DNA of 64,000 bases from Onchocerca volvulus (lineage: Eukaryota; Nematoda; Chromadorea; Rhabditida; Onchocercidae), in the NCBI GenBank assembly GCA_000499405.2, contig HG738140.1, positions 7,653,560-7,717,559 on the forward strand, written 5' to 3'. The notes beneath the pieces were generated by a model. It saw nothing but the letters and a program-made list of their open reading frames with translations, was not told where the DNA came from and searched no databases. A program made the position numbers and the translations under genes. Shown here piece after piece: positions 12,952-24,989 of the stretch. The first letter of the stretch is position 1. The number at the start of each line of letters is the position of its first letter.

Positions 12952-15151
12952 TTAACCGATTATAAGACCAATGCCGAACTTTCCCTGCGCCTTGACATGA
13001 TTGAGCATTCCGGATATGGCCAATGTAAACGGTAAATTTCTAGAAAGCTTTTTCTCAAATACTGCTCCAACTGACCAATCGGTATTCACTGACGCTCTCA
13101 TTGTCACACCTTCGTCTGGAATCTCAGCCTAAAAACAGAGTAGACAATTCTTGGCAAAGTTTTGTTGAATAAATAAAATTCAATCTCTGCTACAAATCGA
13201 ATTAGCCTTTTCAAAATCTTGAAAGTTGTAGAATAGAAGCGTGCGTTAAAAGGAAAAGAAAAATTAAGAAAGAGATTATCTGTCATAAAAATGAACATGG
13301 ATTACTTTTCAAAAATTGCAACAAAATTTTACGCGCAAATTCAACAGAATGCATCGCAATTACTGATAGAAATTTCATATGTGATAGGATATGCATGGGA
13401 CCGCGTAAATAATTATCCATCGAAGTTTTCCCCAGAAAAAACTTTAAAAAATTATTCATTGCTTGCTTACCTGATAACCAATAGTAGTAACTGCTTCTCC
13501 AGATCGTGTCGAACTTTCGAATTCAACACCAAATGAAATATTATCACGTTGCTTATGATAGTAACATAAATGAAGAGCATCAAAACTGAACATTCCACTT
13601 GCAATAAAATTTTTACCCGTATACCTGTAAAGAAATTGCTCAAAAGAAAAAAGAAAAAAAAACTCCAAGATAGAAAAGAATATTGAAAATTTATATTTCT
13701 AACGACCTTTATTTGGATAAAGACAACGACAAAACTTCAATCACCTTGCCAGAAATCTAATAAATTCATTCAGTAAGACTAATTCAGATAAATTAAACAT
13801 CATAGTTCTGATCCTAAAATTAAGGAGATATGCAAAACGCGACGTTAAATTCTAATTTCTAAAAGATAAAGAAAACTATGAAAAAGCAACCCAACCTTGC
13901 TTGATAGTTTACAATTGAAAGTTGCCTTCCAGGAATGGGAATTCCATATTGATGAATAAATTCGACACCTAAATCTAGCTTTTTTGTTATGCGTCGTAGA
14001 TACTGGGCAACAATAACCCCAGAATCATTGATGATGTCAATATTTGCACATGTTAATCCCAGTGTTGTAAGACGACCACGATATTCGACTCCTCCCTGAG
14101 TTGTTGCCAACTTATTCCCTTAAAAATTTGAAATCTTATAAACTGAAATCGTATGAATGAATTTTGACTTGTTCAAAATAACCACAAAAAGAATAGCAAA
14201 AGTGAGAAAATCAAAATTTCTTGCAGAACCAAAAATGCATTTAAAAAAAAAAAAAAGAGAAACAACATACTTCTTACTTTTAGCAATCTTTCAAATTGAT
14301 GATATTCTTGAAATTGAAAGAAAAAAAAAACCTTCATCAACAAGTACTACGAGATATGTTCGCTTCAACTATTCAATAAAAAGACAAGTGCAAATAGAAA
14401 TCTATTGTCAATCAGTCTGGTGACAACAGACAATATATACCAAAAAAATATATGAAGAAATAAGATGAGGAACTTTTATAAAATAGATAACAGCAATATA
14501 CATGGTTTGCAGTACAAACAAAAAGAAACCGATTTGAAAGACCACTTACCTTGAGTTTGGGCTTGCATTTTAACTCTCCACCGATCGCCAAATTGATGCA
14601 AAAATGTTGCGGAAGTATTACCAGAAATATCAGTGTCCGCCAAAAGCACAGGAAAACTTTCGCCTTCTTGTTGCGTTGCTTTAGTTCCAACATAAGTAGC
14701 ACCAAAACGATATCCCGTATTTTGTGGTGATATACTTAACGTATGAGTTACCTGCATATTAATTTTTTAGTCTTCATACTCAAATATTGTAATACATGGT
14801 TTTCATTTGATATATAAAATTGAATCTATGATAAATTGAAGTACTACAAAACAAAGATATACTTCTTTGAAAGAAAGGCTAAGCAATCGACAGCAATATT
14901 TCTGATTGCACTGCGGAAATAATAACCTGAAAATGTGAAGACATTGCTTTCGTAAGCATCATCCTAGCTCCATCGAAGCACATTGGGAATACTTCACGAC
15001 ATTTTCGATGCATTTCCTCTAATGATCCAGGGTTACTACTTGTGACGGAAGAGAATCCGCGAACTGAGGTAGTATTTTTTTCCGAACTATCAACATGATC
15101 ACCTGCTTGCATATTATCCGCAGGAGCATTTGCTGACTTTAATGTCGACAT
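12952..15151 (-). CDS. tomm-40: TOM40, mitochondrial outer-membrane import channel
   Basis: Five exons encode about 326 residues: 14927-15151, 14550-14751, 13896-14118, 13471-13624, 12952-13128. After a polar N-terminus come the family landmarks: NPGSLEEMHRKCREVFPMCF, SSHFQVTHTLSI, TGYRFGATYVGTK, VEYRGRLTTLGLT, VAQYLRRITKKLDLG, YYHKQRDNISFGVEFESSTR and a C-terminal KFGIGLIIG beta-signal. Length fits metazoan TOM40 (about 300-360 residues). TOM40 forms the translocation pore of the TOM complex and passes nearly all nuclear-encoded mitochondrial preproteins. All splice sites are GT-AG; the acceptor before exon 3 is TTTTTAAG. The start at 15151 gives an N-terminus like that of relatives. A separate exon-like segment at 15555-15619 could be 5' leader. 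Confidence 0.95.
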
Positions 15152-15554
15152 ACAGCTGCTCCTTCAATTTTGATTAATTTGAACAGCGATATGATTTGTT
15201 ATTACCAATTCTTGAGAATGCATATAGTATAAAACAACATTCTACCAGCCTTATTATTAATTTTCATGAGGTTAAAAATGCTTACAAGTTAATAATTGAC
15301 CAGCACCAATATTATTGTAACATCAAAATCAATTAATAACAATGTAGAACAATTCATTTTAAGAATAAGCTAAACCACAAGAAATAGCAAAAATCTGCAT
15401 TTAATATTTTTTGACAGTTACTATCTTCTTATAAATACTCCATAATACTCCTTGTGTTTGTATTTCTAAAATAACAACCCAAAGAAAATCAAATTTCCCC
15501 TTCCTCTTTTAATCAAAAAAATTAGTTTTAAACTTTAAGAGAGAATAAACATAC

Positions 15555-15619
15555 CTTCCTAATAGATGATAATGTGTGTGAACGAGTTTTGGAAATTTCA
15601 GCTAAGCTAATATCAAGAT
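15555..15619 (-). other. Exon-like segment upstream of TOM40
   Basis: On the minus strand a TTTTTGCAG acceptor is followed by 65 nt and a GGAAG/GTATGT donor. One frame is open (LDISLAEISKTRSHTLSSIR). Spliced onto the likely acceptors just upstream of the TOM40 ATG it would not continue that reading frame. It is therefore either an untranslated leader exon of TOM40 or an exon of an unseen gene. Confidence 0.3.
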
Positions 15620-16336
15620 CTGCAAAAATCACAAGAAGCAAAAATTATACTAACATATATATTTCCATTTTCAGCAATTTTCAAAAAATACTACTTCTAA
15701 CAGCCCAAAAATATGAAATACTGTATTGAAATTTTCGAAATTTTGAAAATAAATTGGGGATATATGAAAGATGTAAGAGGACTTGTGTGATAACAATTAA
15801 CCCAACCCAATTTTTCTTAGCTAAAACAATAAGATGACGAATATTCCAGAAAGAAATAGAAAAGAAGTAAAAAGTGAATTGATTGCTGAAAAGTTGCTAG
15901 CACAATCAGTATACTCCCCACAAAGGATCTAATGTAATCATCTAATTAACTAATCTGCTTAGATTTGCCAAATTTACTTATTAGTACTGAAAACTTTGAT
16001 GAACCCCCTCCCCCGCCTTCCCGCGAACTCACGCATTAGCAAACTCCCCCGAAAAGTTTTAGGTTGGTTTGTCCAGTACATTACGGACGGTATGCAACTT
16101 GTCACCCCAATTTGGATTTGGGGATACTACGCTGATGATTTACTACACTACTTAACAAGGGAATCCAAGGGAAGTAGGAATATAAGGAATCAGATAGAGA
16201 ACTAAAGTAAAAAGGTCAAAAACAATTGAGGAATTAAAAATAATTAAAAGTAATTGTTCGCGTTTTAATCATGACAGCTGGGTAACCCAGACAATTTGCT
16301 TTTTTTAATTTTTTTTATTTTTTATTTTTTTTTTTG
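15620..16336. other. Intergenic, with a locally GC-richer patch
   Basis: Around 16000-16150 base composition changes sharply: C-rich CCCCCTCCCCCGCC, then a mixed stretch of about 130 bp. A plus-strand frame of 69 codons crosses it but has no recognisable domain and no splice context. It is probably an old repeat or regulatory DNA. I see no gene here. Confidence 0.4.
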
Positions 16337-16440
16337 TTTTAATTACCCGGAAAACTTGTTTTGGTTATCCAGACAACTTGTTTTAATTACCCGGACAACC
16401 TGTTTTAGTTAACCAAACAGCTTGTTTTGGTTATCCAGAT
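16337..16440. repeat. 22-bp tandem array with alternating variants
   Basis: Five units start at 16337, 16359, 16381, 16403 and 16425 (the last partial). All begin TTTT and most end in CTTG or CCTG. Units 1 and 3 read TTTTAATTACCCGG, units 2 and 5 read TTTTGGTTATCCAG, and unit 4 is diverged, so a 44-bp A-B period is visible. Confidence 0.75.
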
Positions 16441-16841
16441 TTAAAAGGAGTAGGAATGTAAGGAATTAAATGGAGGATTAAAATCAAAAACTCAAAAATG
16501 ATTGAAAAATTAGAAATAAATTTCATGACTAAATTTAAATTAACTATGTGATTCTTCATGTTTTAGAGAAAAAAATTTACGAAAATTTTATTAAAAGATG
16601 AAAATCTTGCATGATTGGTAGCGTTTTAGTGATATACCTAATAATAACTTCTATTATTATATCACTTTCAGATAGCTTTTCAGAATTATCTCATCAACTG
16701 TTATTATGACTTTATTTACAATAATGATGATGTGCTTGATCTTATAGAAATCTTATGTTTGATCTTTCTGATATCACTGTAGACCTATAATATATTTGGT
16801 GTAAATCAAATCGTTCTCTTATGAATCCCTCTCAGACATAA

Positions 16842-17072
16842 TCTAAATAAATAAAAATGTAAATGTTTATTGTTTAAGACCTTAAATCTCCGGAAGTTCT
16901 CGAATGATTGCTTCGAAATTTTGATGCATTCGAATAGGCGCGTGTTTCTATATACAAGTTCATCACTAATTCATTTGAAATTTTGACACAACGTTGCATT
17001 CGAATAGGCTACATTTTCATTTGTAAAGACTAGCCGTGGACCGGTCACGCAAAATGTGGCCAGTCCAACTAG
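16842..17072 (+). mobile_element. Small non-autonomous Helitron with intact ends
   Basis: The element begins TCTAAATAAATAAAAATG at 16842, preceded by host A, and ends CTAG at 17072, followed by host T. This is the A/TC...CTRR/T arrangement of Helitrons. Three bases before the terminal CTAG is a hairpin with 11-nt arms (17038-17048 and 17056-17066; 9 of 11 pairs; 7-nt loop), also a Helitron hallmark. Inside are two copies of a motif containing AAATTTTGA and GCATTCGAATAGG, shared with other Helitron ends in this window. It has no coding capacity and would need an autonomous relative to move. Confidence 0.75.
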
Positions 17073-19484
17073 TACTAAATGAAGTGAATGCTCGAAAAAA
17101 AAAAAGGAAAAAAAGTTATAATATATGAAGGAGTCCATTCTCTGGGGATGTTGCATTAATATTTTGCTCTATTTTTTAATTTTCCTCATTTCTTTTTTAG
17201 ATGCTATTTTTGTCTTAGAATAGTGAAATTTTATTTTGCCTTGTTCTGTCTGCTATTTAGTAACGAAACTTCCAGCATCGTTTATATAACCTTAACGAAA
17301 TTTAAATTTTTCCACTTGATACTGCCACTTCAAGGATTTGTTTAAAGCAACTACTACGGAAATTGTCAAATCCATCCATAAGAATATATTGATTTCAACC
17401 TTGCCATGACATCCCCGAAACAGGATATCGAAAGAAGTACTTCAAATCCTATCGACAGAATCCATTCTTCAAACTCCGTTCTTTAGCTCTTGTTATCACC
17501 ATCATTTGAGCAATTGAAAAAATTGAACATTTTATTTCATCCAGCGGAAAAGTAAGTTATAATGCTTTCAACTGGGCCTTTTATTGGCGGCCGTTTCAAA
17601 TGTTTTATATTTCATGCGGCCAACTTATTCTTCAAAAGACATCTCCCGTCGATCTATTTCAACAAAATTAACGAGAAAGGATATTAGTATTCCCATATTA
17701 GTATCCATTTATGTCCTTTTCTAATATTCCAAAAAATTTTATTTCTGCCTGATCTTCATCTTCCAATAATATTATAGATTGAAAGTTGTTCTGATTTCTA
17801 TAGGATTTTCTTTATCAATTTAGAAATCATTCACTCCCGCTCAACTTTTTAACAGTCATTTCTGTCGATGATCCATAAAGAAGCCCAATAATTAAGATTT
17901 CTACTACTTCTTAAATATATACTAAAATACTGAATAAAAGAATTTCAAGCACTTATTTTTTCTCAAATTTTTGGATGAGTAAAATGAACATGTATCGACC
18001 CGCAATAAAGCCGGCACCTGTTTTGCATATGATTTTATTTTCTTGAGGTAATAGTTTAAGATTTACATTATGGGTTGTTTTTTGCCTTAAAGAAGAGGTC
18101 TATCAGAAAATATTCCGTATATATCTCATATCTTCTACTAGAAAAATGATTTGTACAGTTTTTAATGAGAGATTAATAGCTTGATTCATGTAATTTAGCT
18201 TGTCTGATTCGATAGATCTTTTTCATTCTTTTACTTTGCAAATGTCAATCTTCATGATTACCTCCCAATCTTCTTAATTATCCTTATTCTTCGATGTAAC
18301 TATGAAGGTCGAGAAATTCCTAAAAAAAAAGACTCAATGTTTTTGACAGTAGAGCATGAAGTGATTCGAACCGAATACTGTAGCATTTCCAAATGCTTAT
18401 GAATCTTTACGAAATCTTTAAGTTTAGTCTTTCAAGATATATGGTCAGTAATTTCAGATTATCAGTCATAATTTTGAGAATTAATAATCTTACATTTCTT
18501 AGAATAAAAATGAAATTGATTCTCCACTAGTAAGCCCGTGAAATTTTCAATGATTTTAAAAATGTGAAAGATCCGCTTTGTAGTATAATTATATCAATCA
18601 ATCATGAATGAAAACTGCAAGAAATGCAGAGTTCTAAACCGTGTATTTTTATGACAACCGAAATCAATTCATTATCCCACTTATTAATGCAAGCAAAACC
18701 GAAATTTTTCGGAATCGCGCTTCTGCTTTTTGAAACTTGAGTTTCAGGATCTCTATCCCAAATAACATTCTTCCCATCTGACAGAGGTAACTCGAGAAAA
18801 TTTCCATCTTACAGAGATAACACGGAAAAATTGGGATGGAATTCTAACTTTATTTTATGAAGATCAATACTACAAACTTGAATAAAAAAGAGACGTTATA
18901 AATTAATAATGATAAAGATGCAATTCTTAACCAGTGCCATTAATACCACTATCAAATATAAAATTTCGCTAATCATATGGATACTTTCTTCTAATTGAGC
19001 TGCCTGATAGGTAGAATTTCTTTATTCCAGTGCTTTTCATTAAAACCTGTTGTACTTTTACTAATGATTGATATAAAACTTACTTACAATAATCACATTT
19101 GTAACATTTGTCAAGATAAATATAAATTAATTTTCAAAATTCAACGTAATAATATTTAATGCATTTTCGCTATATAGAATGATACAATTTCGAGTATGAA
19201 ATATGAATTATAACTGCTAGAAATGCTGCCTCTCATAATGAACATATAATGACATAATATATTAACAAGGCAAATATTGATATCTAATCCGTGAGAACAA
19301 AAATACATTCATTGAGACAACTTTTATTACATTCATATAATAGAAGAACAATGCCATGGCTTAATTGAGTATCTTGCTAAGAATTGAAATGAACTAATGC
19401 CAGTGAAGAAACAGACAAATAAAAGTTAATAAAACTATTAAAGACTATCTAATAGTGAATTAAGATGAATAAAATAACTGGAAG
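17073..19484. other. Intergenic, no gene seen
   Basis: About 2.4 kb of AT-rich sequence lies between the small Helitron and the COA7-like gene. Both strands were read for spliceable open segments and RNA genes. Nothing met the standard used elsewhere. Confidence 0.5.
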
Positions 19485-22400
19485 TTAACCAGTAAAATCC
19501 ACTTTATCACCTGATTTGGCACGTTTGTAAGCTTCTTTTGCTTTATTCAAGTATAATTTCGCATTGTCTGGATCACGCTCAATTCCATCACCTAGACTAT
19601 ATAACCTGCAACGAAAGAAATTGGTTTAATGGTTTTTGAACGTTTGAGTAGCATGTAATTGGTACTTCACAAAAAAAAATCGCTAAAGTATTGAGAAATA
19701 AAATTGGAATTAAACCAAATCTTATCAAAATAATTAGTTCACTAGAACCAGAAAGTCACAATCAATATTGAAATCACTACATTTATTGCTAAAAAGCCAA
19801 TCATAACAATAATTAAAATTAACCTGGACACATTTCCACAAGATTGAAAGCACCCCAAGTCACAAGCACGGACACCATATTTGATGGCTAAATCGATATT
19901 TCGCGGAAGCTCTCCCAAGTACGGATTGTGCTTTTTCTAGAGTGTAAGTCGATTTGAATAACTTAGCGCTTATATAGTAAAATAAATCAAACAATATTTC
20001 GAAAATTATAGATTATAGTTCATCAACTCCATGCCCTTTGACATGCCTACTGGCATGCAATTGATAAATATAGATTGCTTTTCGAAATACTACCAGTTAT
20101 TTTTAATAGTTTTATTAAATTTTATTCGTCATTTTTACTTTAATAAGATTTGATACTAGGATCAAATTTATAGCAGCTAGCAACAGATAATAAATTCACT
20201 TATTTTATCTAAAACATATCAGTATCTTTTAAAACCTAATAGGTTTCAATAATATGGAATTAGATGAAGTTTTTATTCTGAAACCAAACTGATCAGATAT
20301 CCAAAAGTCACAACTACCAATACAAAATATGTAGTTTCTAGATCTACTTCCAAATAATTTCCGTACTATATTCACGATAGGTTTGCATGTCATCAGACAA
20401 ATAATGGTTCTATAAAATTCTGATAAAAAGTAATTGGAAGTATGCGCGTGATACAAAAACAGTGGAAAATCTATATTCATTTAAACTAGTTACGCTCTCT
20501 TTAATTTCTCTCCTTATTCCTTGAATAATTTATTCTCTTTACTTTTTATTTTCTTCATCAAATTAGTACTCTTTTCTAAATTCCGAGATTGTTTTTATTG
20601 ATTTAACTTTTAATTCAACGTACTCCATTTATATTTCTGTAAAAAAATTAAAAAAATTGAATTTCGCTACAGAGTCAAGTAAAAGTATCAGTTCTAAAAT
20701 TATAAAAAAAAAAGGAAAAAAATACTACACTCAATCAAAAAACTACAGTTCACCGAAATTCATTTTTTATATTATATCGTTCCAGAAATAATATGAAAAT
20801 CTAATATTTTCAACACAAAATTCTTGTAAGTAACCGTGCAAAAGTATGAGAACCTACAATCTTCGTTGTACTTGATGTAACAAATTTGGCGTTACGTCCA
20901 ATATACCAAGTACTTAACAACCAACATGCTTCCACATCTTCCAGCTCACATGCTCTAAAATATTTCTGAATTATTATGGAATATAACAATGAATAAAAAC
21001 AACGAAACAAAATTAAAATTAAATTATGATATTACAATTAGATGAAATACAAGACATATTCTTATTAAAAAAAAAAAAAAAAGAAAAAAAAAAAGAGAGA
21101 GAAAAAAACTTTTCGAATCAATCAAATAAGTTGAAATGAGAATTCCATTAAATTTTTCATAAAGCATTCACTAATAACTGAATAATAATTTCAAAAAGGA
21201 AAAGTAATTGAAAGGTTACTTTTTCATATATTTCTCGGCCAGTTCAGAATTAGGCTGTCTATCTTTCTCACCATTCCAATGAACTAATGATAAGAATCGA
21301 CATCCTTCTGGCATATTAGCTTCACATGATTTCTCCAACGGTCCAATCATCTTCTTTAGGCTACGTTCACATTCTGAAACAAAATGAACGAGTAACTGGA
21401 GGGAATGAAATATTTAATTTGCTAGTAAAAAAAAAAAATGGTGAGTAAAAAGACAAAATGCATTTTAATTTGTATTTTGAGAATTAAAAATAGATTTCTA
21501 CGATTTACTAAGGAAAAAAATCACCAAAAAGGTTTTATACCATTAATTTAAATGATGATGCTATAACAATCTAATCCATCAAATCTTGAACAACATTAAG
21601 ATTAAAATGATTCCTTCATGTAAACATATATTTCGATTTCTAATTGAAAAATAATTTTCCTTTTATATTAATTCTATATGGGGAATCTCAATATATTTCT
21701 CAAAATCATATATTGAAATCATAGATACCTATCGAAGACATCGAAGACAGGAGAAGGAAGAACTAATATCATTTTTTGTTTCGATAGGATCAAATATGTA
21801 AGTTTCAGAGCACTGATAATAAGAAATACATTATTTAATAATATGAAATAAATAAAAATTTCTATATTTATAATAAGGAATATATTATTTAATAATATTA
21901 AATAAATAACCTGTCATGTATATAGACAATTTTCAACTCTTCTATTTAGCATTGATTTTCCCTCATTTCCATCTATCCATATTTCTTAGTTCATCAAATA
22001 AAAAAAGAAGAATTAAAATTACCATTCCGAGATTCAATTCAAGCATAAAAATATATTATTTATAGACTTTTTCTAATCAATCAGTCAACAATGAGATCTA
22101 TCAAAATTAAGGACTAAATAGTATTCAAGGATGACGAACTATCCGTTCATATGTAGAAAACTCTTAATAGTTCTGAAATTCTTCGCTAAATTAATACTCT
22201 AAGAATACTTATTCACTGAAATTTTAATGCATTACTTTTTAAATATGTGCACTAGTCGCACTTTCCATTTTATATCGGTTAAGAAATAATTTTCGTCATA
22301 TATAACTAGATTAGACTTGTAAGCTTTAACGGTGTGTTATAATTCACTTCATTTTAACTCAAGCTATTTATATTAGTGCAGCTAAGTTAATGATTTTATT

Positions 22401-23316
22401 ATAAAAAATGAATAAATTTGTTATAAACATTAAGCAAAGAAAATTTAGATCCAATAAATATGAAATAAGGCGAACAACAGATTTGTGTCCGTTATTGACT
22501 AAAATAAATCTAACTGATGAGCACAATTTTTAACTTAGAAAGTCTCAAAATATTCTCTTTCCGGAATAATTATATACCACTTATGTCAAGCCGTCTAGTT
22601 TAAAAAGCTACATTTAATTTTGCCAAATTTCATATTTATTTATTGCTATTATGAATCCTGTTCTTTTCTTTTTTATTCTTTTTATTATATCTGACCGTAT
22701 TTGTGATTTCGTCTTTAATGATGAATTAAGTTTATTTTAATGAATGCTAACCTTTTCCAGCTAGGAGATACATAGCATATTTAAAACAACTTCTCGGGAA
22801 TCCCCTTTCCTCACAATTTGTTTTAAATAAATTATATGCCATCTTGAAATTTTGTTCGATTGCCTCCATGTATTCACCCAATAATTGACACGAATCGGGC
22901 CGTTTTTCCTAAAATATATATGAAAAATAGTGGAAGGCAAAGCATAAATAGTTGAAAATTATTTCGTAAACTCCGAAGACATTCTAGCTAATTCATACTG
23001 TCCTCCTACTCCGTAAAAAATAAGGCTGTTGGAGAGCATAACGGAAGATCTTGAGATTTTGGAAATTCAGGATAAAATATTGTGAGCACTTTTCTGTTGC
23101 CTAAGATAATTTTGTTCATTAATAATAGATTATTGCATATTTATTTAATTAATCGATTGGCTAATTTAAGTTCAGCATCATTTAGATTTACAATTTGAAT
23201 GCATATAGAACCTCATAGCATCCAAATCTGTATTCAATGCCAATATTTTTAACATATTCTCGACGTTCTGCTTGTTCTCGTTCCAAATCTTCTTCGCTGG
23301 CACCTTCCTCAAACAT
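19485..23316 (-). CDS. coa-7: COA7-like Sel1-repeat protein (cytochrome c oxidase assembly)
   Basis: Six exons encode about 248 residues: 23212-23316, 22752-22908, 21220-21373, 20858-20954, 19824-19936, 19485-19605. Landmarks are an N-terminal [20 protein letters not shown], then cysteine-bearing Sel1-like helical pairs with [27 protein letters not shown] and [20 protein letters not shown], and a C-terminal [20 protein letters not shown]. Order and spacing match human COA7 (231 residues), a disulfide-rich protein of the mitochondrial intermembrane space that supports complex IV assembly. The exon starting at 20954 uses a TTTTAG acceptor; a nearer TTCAG gives the wrong phase. The ATG directly follows an acceptor (TTTGTATAG), so the leader is probably trans-spliced. 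Confidence 0.9.
21817..21908. repeat. Direct repeat of a 38-bp AT-rich unit
   Basis: Copies at 21817-21854 and 21871-21908 (TAATAAGRAATAYATTATTT and following bases) are separated by 16 bp. They lie within an intron of the COA7-like gene. Confidence 0.6.
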
Positions 23317-23318
23317 CT
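23317..23318 (-). promoter_or_regulatory. Predicted trans-splice acceptor of the COA7-like gene
   Basis: The AG of TTTTATTTTGTATAG abuts the start codon at 23316. No upstream cis exon with a donor is visible, so spliced-leader addition is the likely use. Confidence 0.5.
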
Positions 23319-24989
23319 ATACAAAATAAAATAAACAAAGAATGACAAATACAAACTGTTTTATATATATTAGATATTATTTAAGCAATCTTCTGGCTAA
23401 TTTAAGTCTACCACATTCGATACCAATATTTTGTTGAAACATTCCTAAGGAGAATTGTATTTGGCACGAAGTTCATGATGACTTATGTGACTATGAATGC
23501 AAATAAAAGATGGGTTAGAAAGAGAAAGGAATATAAAATCACATCTTACAAAAAAAATAATTAATTTCGCCAATATCCTATCTCAATTCTCCACTAGATC
23601 ACCTCCTAAAATGCTTTAAAAGAGGACCACTGTTACTTAAGAATCATCAATTCATTATATTTTCAATATTATTCATAACTGATCAGGATATACGTAACAA
23701 AGTGTCGGGCTTCATAAGTGATTTCGTGTCTCTATTATTTCTTGAAAAAATTTTTCGGAAGAATTCGATGAAGACAATTATCATTAAGGTAGTTTCCTGG
23801 CTTCAAGTACCACTCAGTAAAGAAAAATTTCGTTTGAAGAATTGAATTCTATCACCTTAAGGTTCCATAAACACGCTACATAATTTATGCGGCCAAAACA
23901 ACAGAAAATGAAGTGCTAGTAATTAAAAATAGGCTTACTTTAGAACTGTAACTATATAGCAATGAATAGAAAAGACACTAACGCATTTTAGTAAAATCAG
24001 CACTATGGAACACTTCAAAGAACGAAATTCCCACCAATAAACTTGTTGATATAATCAAAACAGTGTAGGAACAAAGAAAGCACAGACCAATTTTTTATTA
24101 AAATTAATGGTAGGCTCAAAATACAACTCTATAAAAGATTTAATATAAAACAAAAATGAAGACATCAACGAAATAACGATAATTTATTATAGCGAAAAAC
24201 AGGATGTTTTATTAATTCAACTAAATAAATTGTGATTTAAAAAATTTCTCTTCAGAATCAAAAGAAAAGCAAGGCCTCATAGAAAGCAATATTTATCTGA
24301 GTATATTCAAATCCATTTATACTTTCCCCCCCTCCTAAAGCATATGTAGTAGTGCTGGTCAAATGAATGATTAGGAAAAATCCTTTGTTTCATTTGCTTC
24401 TGCAGTTATTAGAAATCTCATAAATAGATAAGCAGATTAAGATTCTATCCATAGAAATGCAATAAGGATAGTAGTCAAAAAGCGATATCATCTATCAATT
24501 AACGAAAAAAAAAAAACAAGGAAAAAAAAAAAAACGCAAAAAGCGTACTATATTTTTAACAACGCTATCTGGTACATACACATAGCCAACCAAAACAATT
24601 CATTATTTTCGTAAATAGAAGCCAACGGACCATATATTTTTATTAATGAAAGTTCAGCATGAAGTCAATGCAGAAAACAGATATTCTAGTAACAAAAACT
24701 CCAGGAGCTAGAAATTCGCCACAACCATTATCTTGAAACGAATGCTTTGTGTTAGATAAAATTTGATAAAATTAGCACTAAAAATATTAAGAAAAATGAA
24801 TCCACTACCCGGAGAAACGAAAAAAATTGAAACACAGTTTTTAGAGAAAAATAGATATTTTCACAAGACAATAAGAAAGCAAAAAAATCAAGTACAATTC
24901 CCAATCGTTTAAAGAAAAGTACTTCATTTTTTTCTAAAAATTGAAGCCCGTCACACTGCGGAATAATATCCATTAATACGGATCATTTT
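23319..24989. other. Gap between the COA7-like gene and RAD23
   Basis: Contains the presumed 3' UTR of RAD23 at its right end and the promoter side of the COA7-like gene at its left. A minus-strand ORF at 24752-24973 is Phe/Leu-rich, lies just beyond the RAD23 stop, and has no family resemblance. I see no independent gene. Confidence 0.45.

Noticed and set aside
15996..16205. Plus-strand 69-codon ORF in a GC-richer patch
   Set aside because: No splice context, no family likeness, and composition suggests repeat DNA.
18355..18385. GGTTCGAATC on the minus strand, resembling a tRNA T-loop
   Set aside because: No acceptor, D or anticodon stems can be paired around it.
24752..24973. Phe/Leu-rich minus-strand ORF beside RAD23
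   Set aside because: Lies in the probable RAD23 3' UTR and looks like translated AT-rich sequence.
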